Source: Bacteroidota bacterium (GTDB taxonomy: Bacteria; Bacteroidota; Bacteroidia; Bacteroidales; DTGW01). From it: DNA of 34,376 nucleotides. The translations under genes were made by a program, and so were the position numbers. The stretch spans positions 1 to 34,376 of the forward strand of contig JAKPQD010000275.1 of assembly GCA_029572965.1 (NCBI GenBank). Reading direction: 5' to 3'. Shown here in pieces: positions 7,487-16,308 of this stretch. The notes below the pieces were generated by a model. It did no database searches, had not been told where the DNA came from, and worked only from the letters and a program-made list of their open reading frames with translations. Each line of letters begins with the position of its first letter. Position 1 is the first letter of the stretch.

Positions 7487-7798
7487 GTTTTAAACTGTCA
7501 TTTTTTAAAGCATTGCAATGATACGGAAGTTTTAAGTATCGTACAACTGCTTTTTTTTACAATTTTAACGTTTTTTTTAGTGTCAAGAACAAAGAGTCAA
7601 GAAGTAAGAACCAGGAGCAAGGGACAAAGAGAAAGGATTTTTAAGAAACAGGGATTTTTTGTGTTAGTTATTTTAATAAGTTTGATGAAAAGCTCGGAGC
7701 CTTTTATCTATGAAGCATAGCGATTGTTTAACCATAAATTAGTGTCAACTTATTAAATCATATATCTTTGCAGCAATTTTCGAATAAGGGGCAAAACG
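7487..7798. other. Divergent intergenic region with a purine-rich low-complexity tract
   Basis: About 310 bases separate the divergent glycosyltransferase and tgt genes. From about 7580 to 7640 the plus strand is a degenerate run of AAGA/CAAG/AGAA-type words (AGTCAAGAAGTAAGAACC and similar), which looks like decayed tandem repeats. The tgt promoter box is at 7763-7770. No gene or RNA structure is recognised. Confidence 0.45.
7763..7770 (+). promoter_or_regulatory. -7 box TATCTTTG for tgt
   Basis: A perfect TAnnTTTG box 28 bases before the TTG start of tgt. No TTG stands at the expected -33 distance, so this rests on the -7 element and its position. Transcription would begin near 7777. Confidence 0.5.
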
Positions 7799-8929
7799 TT
7801 GAAATTTATATTACACAATACCGATAAGCAGTCTGCAGCCAGGGCAGGAACCATCGAAACAGATCATGGAATAATAGAAACTCCTATATTTATGCCTGTT
7901 GGCACAGCTGGTTCTGTTAAAGGTGTTCATCAGCGCGAGTTGGTAAATGATATAGGGGCGCAAATCATACTGGGCAACACTTACCATCTTTATTTGAGGC
8001 CGGGGATGCAGATTATGAAAGATGCCGGGGGGTTACATCGTTTTATAGGCTGGGATAAACCTATACTTACAGACAGTGGGGGGTACCAAGTATTCTCTTT
8101 ATCAGAAAACAGAAAGCTTAAAGAAGACGGAGCCCACTTTGCGTCGCATATAGATGGGTCGAAACATTTGTTTACCCCTGAAAATGTGGTGGACATACAG
8201 CGTATCATTGGAGCTGATATAATTATGGCTTTTGATGAGTGCACGCCTTATCCGTGCGAGCACCGGTATGCCGAGAAGTCGCTAAAACTTACTCATCAGT
8301 GGTTAGACAGGGGAGTTGCCAGGTTTAAAGAAACGGAACCTCTTTATGGTTATGGGCAGACTTTTTTTCCTATTGTACAGGGCAGTGTTTATAAAGATTT
8401 GCGAAAAATATCAGCCGAAAAGATTGCTTCTGTTGGCATGGAAGGTAATGCTATTGGAGGACTTAGTGTTGGCGAGCCTGCCGAGATGATGTATGAGATG
8501 ATTGAGGTGGTCAATGATATTTTGCCTAAAGACAAACCTCGCTATCTGATGGGAGTTGGAACACCTGCAAACATCCTGGAAGCAATAAGTTTGGGCATAG
8601 ATATGTTCGATTGCGTGATGCCTACCCGAAATGGGCGCAATGGTATGATTTTTACCCGTAATGGCATTATGAATATGCGAAACGAAAAATGGAAAGACGA
8701 CTATTCGCCTATTGATGCAGAAAGTGATTGTTATGTAGATCAGGTATATTCTAAAGCTTATTTGCGGCACCTTGTGGTTTCTAAAGAAATGCTGGGTGCG
8801 CAGATTGCAACTATTCATAACTTGCATTTTTATCTGTGGTTGGTAAAAGAAGCCCGTAAGCAAATACTGGCCAATACTTTTGCGAGTTGGAAGGTGGAAA
8901 CGCTGAGGAAGATTAGTGCGAGGTTGTAA
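7799..8929 (+). CDS. tgt: tRNA-guanine transglycosylase (queuosine pathway)
   Basis: A 376-residue enzyme that swaps guanine-34 of GUN anticodons for the queuine precursor. Catalytic residues are in place: Asp92 in ILTDSGGYQVFSL and the nucleophile Asp271 in GIDMFDCVMPTRNGRNG, with the substrate-pocket segments FDECTPYP and GLSVGEP. The start is TTG 7799: MKFILHNTDKQSAARAG aligns with family N-termini and there is no in-frame ATG before the core. Of the usual CxCxxC plus His zinc site only Cys311 and His340 remain; the other two positions are Ser309 and Asp314, a loss I believe is common in Bacteroidota Tgt. Other queuosine genes are not in the window. Confidence 0.95.
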   Translation: MKFILHNTDKQSAARAGTIETDHGIIETPIFMPVGTAGSVKGVHQRELVNDIGAQIILGNTYHLYLRPGMQIMKDAGGLHRFIGWDKPILTDSGGYQVFSLSENRKLKEDGAHFASHIDGSKHLFTPENVVDIQRIIGADIIMAFDECTPYPCEHRYAEKSLKLTHQWLDRGVARFKETEPLYGYGQTFFPIVQGSVYKDLRKISAEKIASVGMEGNAIGGLSVGEPAEMMYEMIEVVNDILPKDKPRYLMGVGTPANILEAISLGIDMFDCVMPTRNGRNGMIFTRNGIMNMRNEKWKDDYSPIDAESDCYVDQVYSKAYLRHLVVSKEMLGAQIATIHNLHFYLWLVKEARKQILANTFASWKVETLRKISARL

Positions 8930-9027
8930 AGAAGAAGATTGCAGAATTTTATGGAAGTTTGAGGAAGGTAAAGTAAGAATACGGGAGTTTAAGAAGATAA
9001 AGGAAGTAAATATTTAAAATATTGTTT

Positions 9028-9909
9028 ATGCAAATAATTGATGGAAAGAAGGTTGCTGAGCAAATTAAGCTCGAAATAGCCGAAGAAGTTAAGCAAATGA
9101 AAGAGCAGGGTTTGAAAATACCTCATCTGGCTGCTATTTTGGTTGGTCATGATGGTGGAAGTGAGACTTATGTTGCCCACAAAGTAAAAGACTGTGCTGA
9201 AGTCGGTTTTAAGTCCACCTTAGTAAGGTTTGAAGATGATGTAACCGAGACAGAATTGCTGGCTGCTGTTCAGAAGCTCAATAATGACAGTGATGTGGAT
9301 GGTATTATTGTCCAACTGCCTGTCCCTAAGCATATTTCAGAACAAAAGATTATTGAGGCTATTGATTATCGTAAAGATGTTGATGGTTTTCATCCAATTA
9401 ACGTTGGAAGAACGGTTATAGGGCTTCCATCATATGTATCAGCTACTCCTTTTGGAATTGTAGAGTTGTTGCGTAGGTATAAGGTTGAAACTAAAGGAAA
9501 GAATTGTGTTGTAATAGGCAGGAGCAATATTGTAGGGCGGCCTATGAGTATATTGCTTTCTCAAAAGGCTCAACCCGGGGATTGTACTGTAACTGTATGC
9601 CACAGTGCTACTCCTGATATAGCTTCATATACCTCTAAAGCTGATATTATTATTGCAGCTCTTGGGAAACCTGGTTTTTTAAAGGCTTCAATGGTGAAAG
9701 AGGGTGCTGTTATCATTGATGTTGGAACAACCCGAGTCCCTGCTCCTGAAACAAAGAGTGGTTTCAGACTTAAAGGCGATGTAGATTACGATGAAGTTGC
9801 CCCTAAATGCTCATTTATTACTCCTGTACCAGGTGGAGTTGGGCCTATGACCCGTGTTTCGCTGTTGCAAAATACATTATTGGCTGCAAAAAAAAGCTTT
9901 TTTAAATAA
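9028..9909 (+). CDS. folD: Bifunctional methylene-THF dehydrogenase / methenyl-THF cyclohydrolase
   Basis: A 293-residue FolD. It oxidises 5,10-methylene-tetrahydrofolate with NADP and hydrolyses the product to 10-formyl-THF, feeding purine and formyl-Met synthesis. Visible are Y48-VAH-K52 (catalytic lysine), [20 protein letters not shown], the dinucleotide loop [14 protein letters not shown] and the closing [14 protein letters not shown] 9028 is the proper start; a TTG two codons earlier is possible but adds only two residues. It follows tgt by about 98 bases and ends in a direct repeat that begins at its stop codon. Confidence 0.96.
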   Translation: MQIIDGKKVAEQIKLEIAEEVKQMKEQGLKIPHLAAILVGHDGGSETYVAHKVKDCAEVGFKSTLVRFEDDVTETELLAAVQKLNNDSDVDGIIVQLPVPKHISEQKIIEAIDYRKDVDGFHPINVGRTVIGLPSYVSATPFGIVELLRRYKVETKGKNCVVIGRSNIVGRPMSILLSQKAQPGDCTVTVCHSATPDIASYTSKADIIIAALGKPGFLKASMVKEGAVIIDVGTTRVPAPETKSGFRLKGDVDYDEVAPKCSFITPVPGGVGPMTRVSLLQNTLLAAKKSFFK

Positions 9910-9936
9910 TTACGAGTTACGAATTACGAGTTACGA
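9909..9936. repeat. 14-base tandem repeat, two copies
   Basis: ATTACGAGTTACGA occurs twice head to tail (9909-9922 and 9923-9936), starting in the last base of the folD stop codon. Each unit is itself two related 7-mers. It resembles the 7-mer repeat before the fumarase gene (17778-17808). Confidence 0.75.
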
Positions 9937-9972
9937 ATAAATTTTCTTAGGTACGATATTCTAAATTCTAAA

Positions 9973-10021
9973 ATAAAGTGCAACTTTTTAATAATTTAAT
10001 TATTAAAGAGTTGCACTTTAT
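9973..10021. terminator. Long near-perfect palindrome after folD
   Basis: The left arm (9973-9994, beginning ATAAAGTGCAACT) and right arm (10000-10021, ending AGTTGCACTTTAT) pair along about 22 bases with a single mismatch and a loop of about five bases. It lies in the gap between folD and the DUF1573 gene. A terminator is the simplest reading, but it lacks a clean T run and is long for one, so a regulatory or mobile palindrome is possible. Confidence 0.5.
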
Positions 10022-10092
10022 ATTTGTGAAAATTGCAATTAATAATGGCCATAGATTGAAAAAATCATTTTTTTATGCCATGTAAAAAAATA

Positions 10093-10100
10093 TATCTTTG
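10093..10100 (+). promoter_or_regulatory. -7 box TATCTTTG for the DUF1573 gene
   Basis: A perfect TAnnTTTG box 32 bases before the ATG at 10133. No TTG at the standard upstream spacing. Confidence 0.5.
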
Positions 10101-10132
10101 TCTTTCAAATTGATAAAACGTAATTGTAAAAC

Positions 10133-10546
10133 ATGAAGAGATTCTTTTTAGTAACCGTAACAATCGCAGTCGCGACTTTTCTCAGTTGTACTCATGCAAG
10201 TAATGAAGGCAACAAAAAGGCGGCGATCATTGCTTTTGCCGATACAGAGCACGACTTTGGGACTATCGAGCAAAACAGTGTGGCGGAGTACGCGTTTGTG
10301 TTCAGAAACACAGGAAAAGAACCTCTGGTGATAGATAATGTGCATACTTCATGCGGATGTACTGTTCCTGAATGGACACGCGACCCGGTAAAAAAAAACA
10401 GGAGCGGAGTAATTAAAATTCATTACAATACCCACGTGGTAACAAGTTTTAATAAAACTATCACAGTGTATTCTAATGCGGCCAATTCTCCTGTAACTCT
10501 TACTATTAAAGGTACCGTGGTACCTAAAACAGAGGGGAAGAAGTAG
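10133..10546 (+). CDS. DUF1573 lipoprotein
   Basis: A 137-residue protein with a lipoprotein signal peptide: hydrophobic core then TFLSC, so Cys19 should be lipidated. The mature part is one DUF1573 domain, an Ig-like beta sandwich, with the marker segments HDFGTIEQNSVAEYAFVFRNTG, NVHTSCGCTVPEW and KTITVYSNA. The family is abundant in Bacteroidota envelopes, but its role is not established. The aminotransferase gene follows 23 bases later on the same strand, probably in one transcript; no functional link is evident. Confidence 0.88.
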   Translation: MKRFFLVTVTIAVATFLSCTHASNEGNKKAAIIAFADTEHDFGTIEQNSVAEYAFVFRNTGKEPLVIDNVHTSCGCTVPEWTRDPVKKNRSGVIKIHYNTHVVTSFNKTITVYSNAANSPVTLTIKGTVVPKTEGKK

Positions 10547-10569
10547 TATCAATTTTACAAGAAAGAATC

Positions 10570-11772
10570 ATGCCAAAAATATCGCAACGGGGTATTGATA
10601 TGCCCCAGTCTCCCATCAGGAAACTTATGCCCTATGCTGAAGAAGCTAAACGAAAGGGTATAAAAGTATATCATTTGAATATCGGGCAGCCCGATATACC
10701 AACAGCACCATTGATGTTGGAAGCTGTAAAGTCATATGTAGGAAGGGTTGTAGAATACAGCCATTCGGCTGGGAATGAAAGTTACAGAAAAAAATTAGCC
10801 CAGTATTATTGTAAGCAGGGAATTAATGTTGATTATAACGATGTGTTAATAACTACAGGAGGTTCAGAAGCTATCAACTTTGCATTTCTTAGTACTATGG
10901 ACCCGGGAGATGAAATAATTATTCCTGAGCCGTTTTATGCCAATTATAATAGTTTTGCTTCGGCTGTTGGTGTACATGTAGTGCCTGTAACATCATCCAT
11001 TCAGAATGGCTTTTCATTGCCTCCTGTTGAGGAATTTGAGAAGGTAATTACTGCCCGCACAAGGGGTATCATGTTGAGTAACCCGAATAACCCTACGGGT
11101 TGCTTGTATTCGCGTGACGACCTTGAGGAACTCCGTCGTATTGTTAAAAAATATGATTTATATCTTTATGCAGACGAGGTCTACAGGGAGTTTTGTTATA
11201 CCGGGGAAAAATTTTTCTCGGTTATGGAGCTGGAAGGAATGGAGCAAAACACCATTTTGATAGATTCAGTATCAAAACGTTATAGTGCTTGCGGTGTTAG
11301 GATTGGGGCCATGGTAACCCGCAACAAAGAGGTTGTTAATATTGCAATGCGTTATGCCATGGCTCGTTTAAGTCCCCCATCGTTTGGACAGATGGCTGGT
11401 GAAGCTGCAATTGATACTCCTGCTGAGTATTTTGAAGTTGCTTATAATGAGTATCTTGCCAGGCGTAACTTTTTGGTTGAGCGCCTGAACAAAATCAAAG
11501 GGGTATTTTGTCCACTGCCCAAGGGAGCATTTTATACCATTGCGCACTTGCCTGTGGATGATGCAGAAAAGTTTGCTACGTGGTTATTGAAAGACTTTGA
11601 ATATAACAACCAAACAGTAATGTTGGCACCGGCTGCAGGGTTTTATGCAACTCCGGGACTTGGGAAATCTGAAGTGCGAATTGCATACGTTTTGAATATC
11701 AACGATCTGACTAATGCTGTAGAGTGTTTAAAAAAAGCATTACAAGAATATCCTGGTACGAAAGTTAAGTAG
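10570..11772 (+). CDS. PLP-dependent class I/II aminotransferase (aspartate aminotransferase-like)
   Basis: A 400-residue fold-type I aminotransferase. The PLP-binding lysine is K236 in SVSKRYSACGVRIG; SNPNNPTG (170-177) and YADEVYRE (200-207) supply the cofactor-contacting Asn and Asp; the substrate-carboxylate arginine is in EVRIAY near the C-terminus. It transfers amino groups between an amino acid and a 2-oxoacid. Substrate preference (aspartate, aromatic, alanine) cannot be read safely. It follows the DUF1573 gene by 23 bases and is closed by the hairpin at 11809. Confidence 0.9.
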   Translation: MPKISQRGIDMPQSPIRKLMPYAEEAKRKGIKVYHLNIGQPDIPTAPLMLEAVKSYVGRVVEYSHSAGNESYRKKLAQYYCKQGINVDYNDVLITTGGSEAINFAFLSTMDPGDEIIIPEPFYANYNSFASAVGVHVVPVTSSIQNGFSLPPVEEFEKVITARTRGIMLSNPNNPTGCLYSRDDLEELRRIVKKYDLYLYADEVYREFCYTGEKFFSVMELEGMEQNTILIDSVSKRYSACGVRIGAMVTRNKEVVNIAMRYAMARLSPPSFGQMAGEAAIDTPAEYFEVAYNEYLARRNFLVERLNKIKGVFCPLPKGAFYTIAHLPVDDAEKFATWLLKDFEYNNQTVMLAPAAGFYATPGLGKSEVRIAYVLNINDLTNAVECLKKALQEYPGTKVK

Positions 11773-11808
11773 ATGAGGCATTAGAGAAGGTTCAAATTGA
11801 CAATAAAG

Positions 11809-11840
11809 AAAGCAAAGTTATAGATGACTTTGCTTTTTTT
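11809..11840 (+). terminator. Rho-independent terminator after the aminotransferase gene
   Basis: AAAGCAAAGT (11809-11818) and ACTTTGCTTT (11827-11836) form a perfect 10-pair stem with an 8-base loop, followed by a T run. It begins 36 bases after the aminotransferase stop codon. Confidence 0.8.
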
Positions 11841-12018
11841 ATTTTAAACATAGCTATTTCATCATATTTATTTTTAATTTTTGTTGGAATGATAGCATGC
11901 ACCCACAGATAAATACCATCGTGTTTGCGTTAGGCCAAGGCATGGGTGTTTCATGGTATTAAACTTATATGATTGGTTAAGTGTCAAATAGCCTTTTATT
12001 ATTAAATCAAGAAATAAT

Positions 12019-12026
12019 TACCTTTG
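12019..12026 (+). promoter_or_regulatory. -7 box TACCTTTG for the hybrid sensor gene
   Basis: A perfect TAnnTTTG box. Transcription would start near 12033, which argues against the TTG at 12031 as a start codon and for the ATG codons at 12049 or 12058. No TTG at the usual -33 distance. Confidence 0.5.
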
Positions 12027-12057
12027 ACCATTGAAAAAGAAAAAAGAGATGGATGTC

Positions 12058-15000
12058 ATGCGAAAAATTTCAATTATAACTGTTTTTCTGTTTCTTAGTT
12101 TTATTGTAAATGCTGCTGATAATGATAATTTTGATAACTTCAGGTTTGAACACCTTACTATATCTGACGGGCTGTCGCAGTCGGCTGTAAATGAAATAAC
12201 GCAGGACTGTTTTGGATTTGTCTGGATCGGTACCCAAGATGGGTTGAACCGTTTTGACGGTTACGAAGTAAAAGTGTATAAGAATGACCCACAGGATAAG
12301 AACAGCCTTACAAACAATCAGATTTTAGCTATTACATCTGATACTTCAGGCAATTTATGGATTGGAACTTTTGGAGGCGGGCTAAACATTTATAATCCTC
12401 ATTGCGATAGCTTTTTGAACATAATAAACAGGCCAGAGTTTTTTAAAAACATCAGTGGCAATGAGATTATGCGGGTTTTTCGTGATTCGAAGGGAAACAT
12501 GTGGGTAGGCACAGAAATAGGGCTTTACAGGGCCCGTGCTGCTGCTAATTCAAAGTCAGTAACCGAAATTAGGTTTGAAAGGGTGCAACTTACTATAAAT
12601 AAACAACTTGCAAATTATCAGGTACGTTCTATTTGCGAGTCAACAGATGGGAAGATACTGATAGGTACATTGGGAGGTTTATATTATGTTGATATGACAG
12701 GCAATACCTTATCTACATTGTATCCTTTTTCTGAACTGGCCTTTCCTACTGTAATAGCTCTTCACCAACAAAAGAATGGAATTCTGTGGATTGGGACTCT
12801 GGAAAACGGTTTGTATAAATTACAGAATATACAAGGGAAAGTTCAGGTTACCCATCAGAATAATATATCATTTATAAGAGTTACCGCAATTACAGAAGAT
12901 AAAAAAGGCAATATTTGGGTAGCTTCGAGACAGGGCTTGGCTAAAATAGCTAAAGATGGTGCAATAACTTATTATAAGGCTGACAATACTTCTGAAAATG
13001 CCATATCTGACGAGCGGTTGAATTGTCTTTTTATTGGAAATACTAATATTTTGTGGATAGGTTCTGAATATAAAGGTTTAAACTGGTTGAACCTGAGCCG
13101 AAAGAAATTTCATACCATCAAAAATATTGGATCAACCCAGAATGCGTTAAGTACAAGTTTTGTAACAGCAATACATAGCTCGCAGCCTAATTCTGTTTTT
13201 GTTGCTACTGATGGAGGCGGCATTGATAAATTAAGTTTTGACCCTTTAAGTGGGATGTTTCTGAACATAGAACATTGGAACCGCAATCTTTCCGGGAAAG
13301 ATAAACAGGTTATTAGTTTATATCAAGATAAAAATGGCTCTGTGTGGTTTGGGTCTGCTCAAAATTCTATAAACATTATTAATTCAATAACACAACAACT
13401 AAAGACCCTGTCAATATTTGGTTACGTTTTCACTATTGTTGAAGACAGTTATGGGTACATTTGGTTAGGCACATGGGGCCAGGGTTTATACAGATATAAT
13501 AAGGCTAAAGCTACATTGGAACACTACAAGCTCAATCTTTCTGATGAGTTTTCGACCGAAGGCGATATCATTTTCAATCTTTTTGAAGATAGTGAGAAGA
13601 AGCTTTGGATTGGCACTAAAGGTAATGGGCTACACAGGTTGCTCAACCCTTCTGCAGCGCCTGATAAAGCCAGGTACAAACACTACTATCATGATAAAAA
13701 CAAGAAGAAATCTTTAGCTCACAATGATGTATATGTTGTAACTGAAGATAAAGAAAAGAATATATGGATAGGAACAGTTGCAGGACTTAATAAATTATCT
13801 TTAAAAGCGCTCAACGATAATGTTGAACCTGAATTTACGATTTGGAACGAAAAAAATGGTCTGCCTAATAGCGTTGTGTACGGGATATTGGTGGATAATG
13901 ACAACAATATATGGTTAAGTACCAATAAAGGTATTTCTAAATACCTTGTTAAAAAACATTATTTGGTAAACTTTGATGTAAATGATGGCCTACAGTCAAA
14001 CGAATTTAGGCAAAATGCTTACTTTAAAGACAATAAAGGGCGCATGTACTTTGGAGGAATAGCAGGTTTGACCTACTTTAATCCTTCAGAAATAGACCTT
14101 GACACTTCCAAAACCAACGTTGTTTTTACCAGTTTGAAAATTAATGGAGTAGATGTCCCTATCAATCAATCATTCAACAGTCGAGTATTGCTCAATTCTT
14201 CAATATTGGCCACAAAGACAATTGAATTAAAGGCTTCAGAGCGCGAATTTAGCATTGGTTTTACAGCTGTTAACTTTACAATACCCGAAAAAATTCAATT
14301 TCAATACAGGTTGTTAGGCTTTAACGAGCAGTGGCAGCCGATTTCAAACCGCATACGCAACGTAACCTATACCAATTTGTCGCCTGGCGATTATGAGTTG
14401 CAAGTAAAAGCTACAAATAGCGATGGTGTTTGGTCTGAAAAATATACCTCAATGAAAATTGTTGTTCTGCCCCCTTTGTGGAGGACATGGCCGGCATTTC
14501 TATTGTATTTTATGGTTTTGGTAGTGCTTTATATTTTATTTAAGAAGTATTCATTGATAGCTGTGAAAAAGAAAAATCAGCTTCTTATAGATAGCTTAGA
14601 AAAAGACAAAATTGAAGAATTGACCAAATTGAAACTTCAATTTTATACCAACATATCTCATGAACTCAGAACGCCGCTTACTCTTATTAGTAGTCCTATT
14701 GAAGATTTAATACATGATGAAAGCGTTGATAACAAAGTCAAAGCTCAGCTTTCAGTTGTATATAAAAATGTTCAACGCTTACTGCACATGGTAAACCAGT
14801 TACTCGACTTCAGAAAGATAGATGCAGGGCAGGTTAAGCTTACTTTGTCGTACGAAAACCTTGTGTTGTTGCTGAATGATGTCTATACGGTTTTTGACCA
14901 ATATGCACTAAGCCGTAATATCAATCTTCAATATATTCATAAACCTTCAGAAGTGATGGCATGGATAGACAGGGAGAAAATTCTGACGGTGATGTTTAAC

Positions 15001-16251
15001 CTCTTGTCCAATGCTTTTAAATATTCGCCGGACAACTCCTTGATTACTCTTGAGCTTTGCTATGAGCAACCAACAGAGAATGAACAGGAAGATGGTGGGC
15101 AGACATTGCCAAATATTTTGATTAAAGTCATAGATAACGGTTGTGGCATTTCATCAGAACACTTAGATAAAATTTTCGACCGTTTTTATAGGGTTCACAA
15201 TGAAAAAGGGCAGTTTATTCCTGGTAGTGGCGTTGGCTTGTCTATTGCCAGGGAGTTTATGTTAATGCATGGCGGAAATATTCAAGTAGAGAGTGAACCT
15301 GGTAAAGGTAGTTGTTTTACAATTACTATAAAACAAGGTTATAGACATTTATTGCATATAGAAAGCCCAGAATATTTTGAAGATAAGAGTGGTGCTCAAA
15401 AAGAACCTGCTAATGATTCTAGTCAACAATATCTTGAGCGTATGGCCAACTCATTAAATGAAAAAGTACAAGCATCTTTACAAGTAGAAAATGTATTATT
15501 GCTGGCAGAAGATAATCTTGAACTTTTGGATTACATATCATCAAAGCTTAGCCAGAAATTTAAGATTGTAACAGCCCCTAATGGTGAAGATGCCTTCAAA
15601 ACAGCCTTGAGCATCAACCCTGATTTGATTATTACCGACCTGATGATGCCGGTGATGGATGGCTTGACATTATGTAAGAAGCTAAAAAGCGATATTCATA
15701 CGAGCCATATTCCTGTTATTGTTATTACTGCACGTTCTGCGAGCGATGCAAACATTGAGGCGCTTGAATCTGGTGCAGAAGTGTTTATTCAGAAACCATT
15801 TAGTGTTGATGTCTTAAAGGCTCAGATTAACAGTATTCTTGACTCGCGCAAGCGCATACAAAACAGTATTAACAAGCAGTTGATCCTTCAGCCTAAAGAT
15901 ATTGCAGTTACTTCTCTTGACGAACGGTTTCTGAAAAAGCTGATGGAAGTTGTAGAGCAGAATTTAGCTAATCCTGATTATGGTATTAAAGAGTTGACGC
16001 ACGATATGGCTATGAGTCATTCAGTGTTGTTTAGAAAAATAAAGTCATTGACAGGGATGAATATCGTAGAGTTTATCAGAAGTGTACGTTTGAAAAAGGC
16101 TGCGCTTATTTTGGAAAAAAATAAGATCCCTATTACTGAACTATGCAGCATGATTGGTTTTAATGACCCAAAATATTTTAGTAAGTGTTTTATTGCCCAG
16201 TTTGGTTTAACGCCAACTGAATATGCAGCTGCCAAAGGGGAAGGAAAGTAA
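12058..16251 (+). CDS. Hybrid two-component sensor/regulator (one-protein HTCS)
   Basis: About 1397 residues. A signal peptide (MRKISIITVFLFLSFIVNA) leads a periplasmic sensor of about 14 Reg_prop repeats (IWIGTxxGLxR type, about 30-680), enough for two seven-bladed propellers. A Y_Y_Y domain follows (about 690-800), then a membrane helix (about 807-828), a HisKA domain with phospho-acceptor His868 (SHELRTPL), an ATPase domain (NLLSNAFKYS, DNGCGIS, GSGVGLSIA), a receiver with Asp1194 (ITDLMMPVMDG) and a C-terminal AraC DNA-binding domain. One protein thus senses, phosphorylates itself and binds DNA. Such proteins usually control neighbouring glycan-use genes; here no susC/susD or glycoside hydrolase gene is near, so the ligand and targets are unknown. 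The start is chosen from the promoter position and an AAGAAAAAAGAG stretch 9 bases upstream; ATG 12049 is also possible. Confidence 0.95.
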   Translation: MRKISIITVFLFLSFIVNAADNDNFDNFRFEHLTISDGLSQSAVNEITQDCFGFVWIGTQDGLNRFDGYEVKVYKNDPQDKNSLTNNQILAITSDTSGNLWIGTFGGGLNIYNPHCDSFLNIINRPEFFKNISGNEIMRVFRDSKGNMWVGTEIGLYRARAAANSKSVTEIRFERVQLTINKQLANYQVRSICESTDGKILIGTLGGLYYVDMTGNTLSTLYPFSELAFPTVIALHQQKNGILWIGTLENGLYKLQNIQGKVQVTHQNNISFIRVTAITEDKKGNIWVASRQGLAKIAKDGAITYYKADNTSENAISDERLNCLFIGNTNILWIGSEYKGLNWLNLSRKKFHTIKNIGSTQNALSTSFVTAIHSSQPNSVFVATDGGGIDKLSFDPLSGMFLNIEHWNRNLSGKDKQVISLYQDKNGSVWFGSAQNSINIINSITQQLKTLSIFGYVFTIVEDSYGYIWLGTWGQGLYRYNKAKATLEHYKLNLSDEFSTEGDIIFNLFEDSEKKLWIGTKGNGLHRLLNPSAAPDKARYKHYYHDKNKKKSLAHNDVYVVTEDKEKNIWIGTVAGLNKLSLKALNDNVEPEFTIWNEKNGLPNSVVYGILVDNDNNIWLSTNKGISKYLVKKHYLVNFDVNDGLQSNEFRQNAYFKDNKGRMYFGGIAGLTYFNPSEIDLDTSKTNVVFTSLKINGVDVPINQSFNSRVLLNSSILATKTIELKASEREFSIGFTAVNFTIPEKIQFQYRLLGFNEQWQPISNRIRNVTYTNLSPGDYELQVKATNSDGVWSEKYTSMKIVVLPPLWRTWPAFLLYFMVLVVLYILFKKYSLIAVKKKNQLLIDSLEKDKIEELTKLKLQFYTNISHELRTPLTLISSPIEDLIHDESVDNKVKAQLSVVYKNVQRLLHMVNQLLDFRKIDAGQVKLTLSYENLVLLLNDVYTVFDQYALSRNINLQYIHKPSEVMAWIDREKILTVMFNLLSNAFKYSPDNSLITLELCYEQPTENEQEDGGQTLPNILIKVIDNGCGISSEHLDKIFDRFYRVHNEKGQFIPGSGVGLSIAREFMLMHGGNIQVESEPGKGSCFTITIKQGYRHLLHIESPEYFEDKSGAQKEPANDSSQQYLERMANSLNEKVQASLQVENVLLLAEDNLELLDYISSKLSQKFKIVTAPNGEDAFKTALSINPDLIITDLMMPVMDGLTLCKKLKSDIHTSHIPVIVITARSASDANIEALESGAEVFIQKPFSVDVLKAQINSILDSRKRIQNSINKQLILQPKDIAVTSLDERFLKKLMEVVEQNLANPDYGIKELTHDMAMSHSVLFRKIKSLTGMNIVEFIRSVRLKKAALILEKNKIPITELCSMIGFNDPKYFSKCFIAQFGLTPTEYAAAKGEGK

Positions 16252-16262
16252 ATAATTTAGCA

Positions 16263-16294
16263 TTGCTGCATCAGGCAAATAAGTTTTACCTTTG
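16263..16294 (+). promoter_or_regulatory. Bacteroidota-type promoter of prfB
   Basis: TTG (16263-16265) and TACCTTTG (16287-16294) are 21 bases apart, fitting both elements of the Bacteroidota consensus. The prfB start codon is 15 bases after the box, so the untranslated leader would be very short. Confidence 0.6.
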
Positions 16295-16308
16295 CAAAAA
16301 AATATTCA

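Noticed and set aside
8411-8863. A 150-residue minus-strand open frame inside tgt
   Set aside because: It is antisense to a clearly conserved tgt region, His/Ile-rich and without family resemblance: a shadow of the real gene.
9909-9936. CRISPR-like array
   Set aside because: Only two 14-base units with no spacers; no cas genes in the window.
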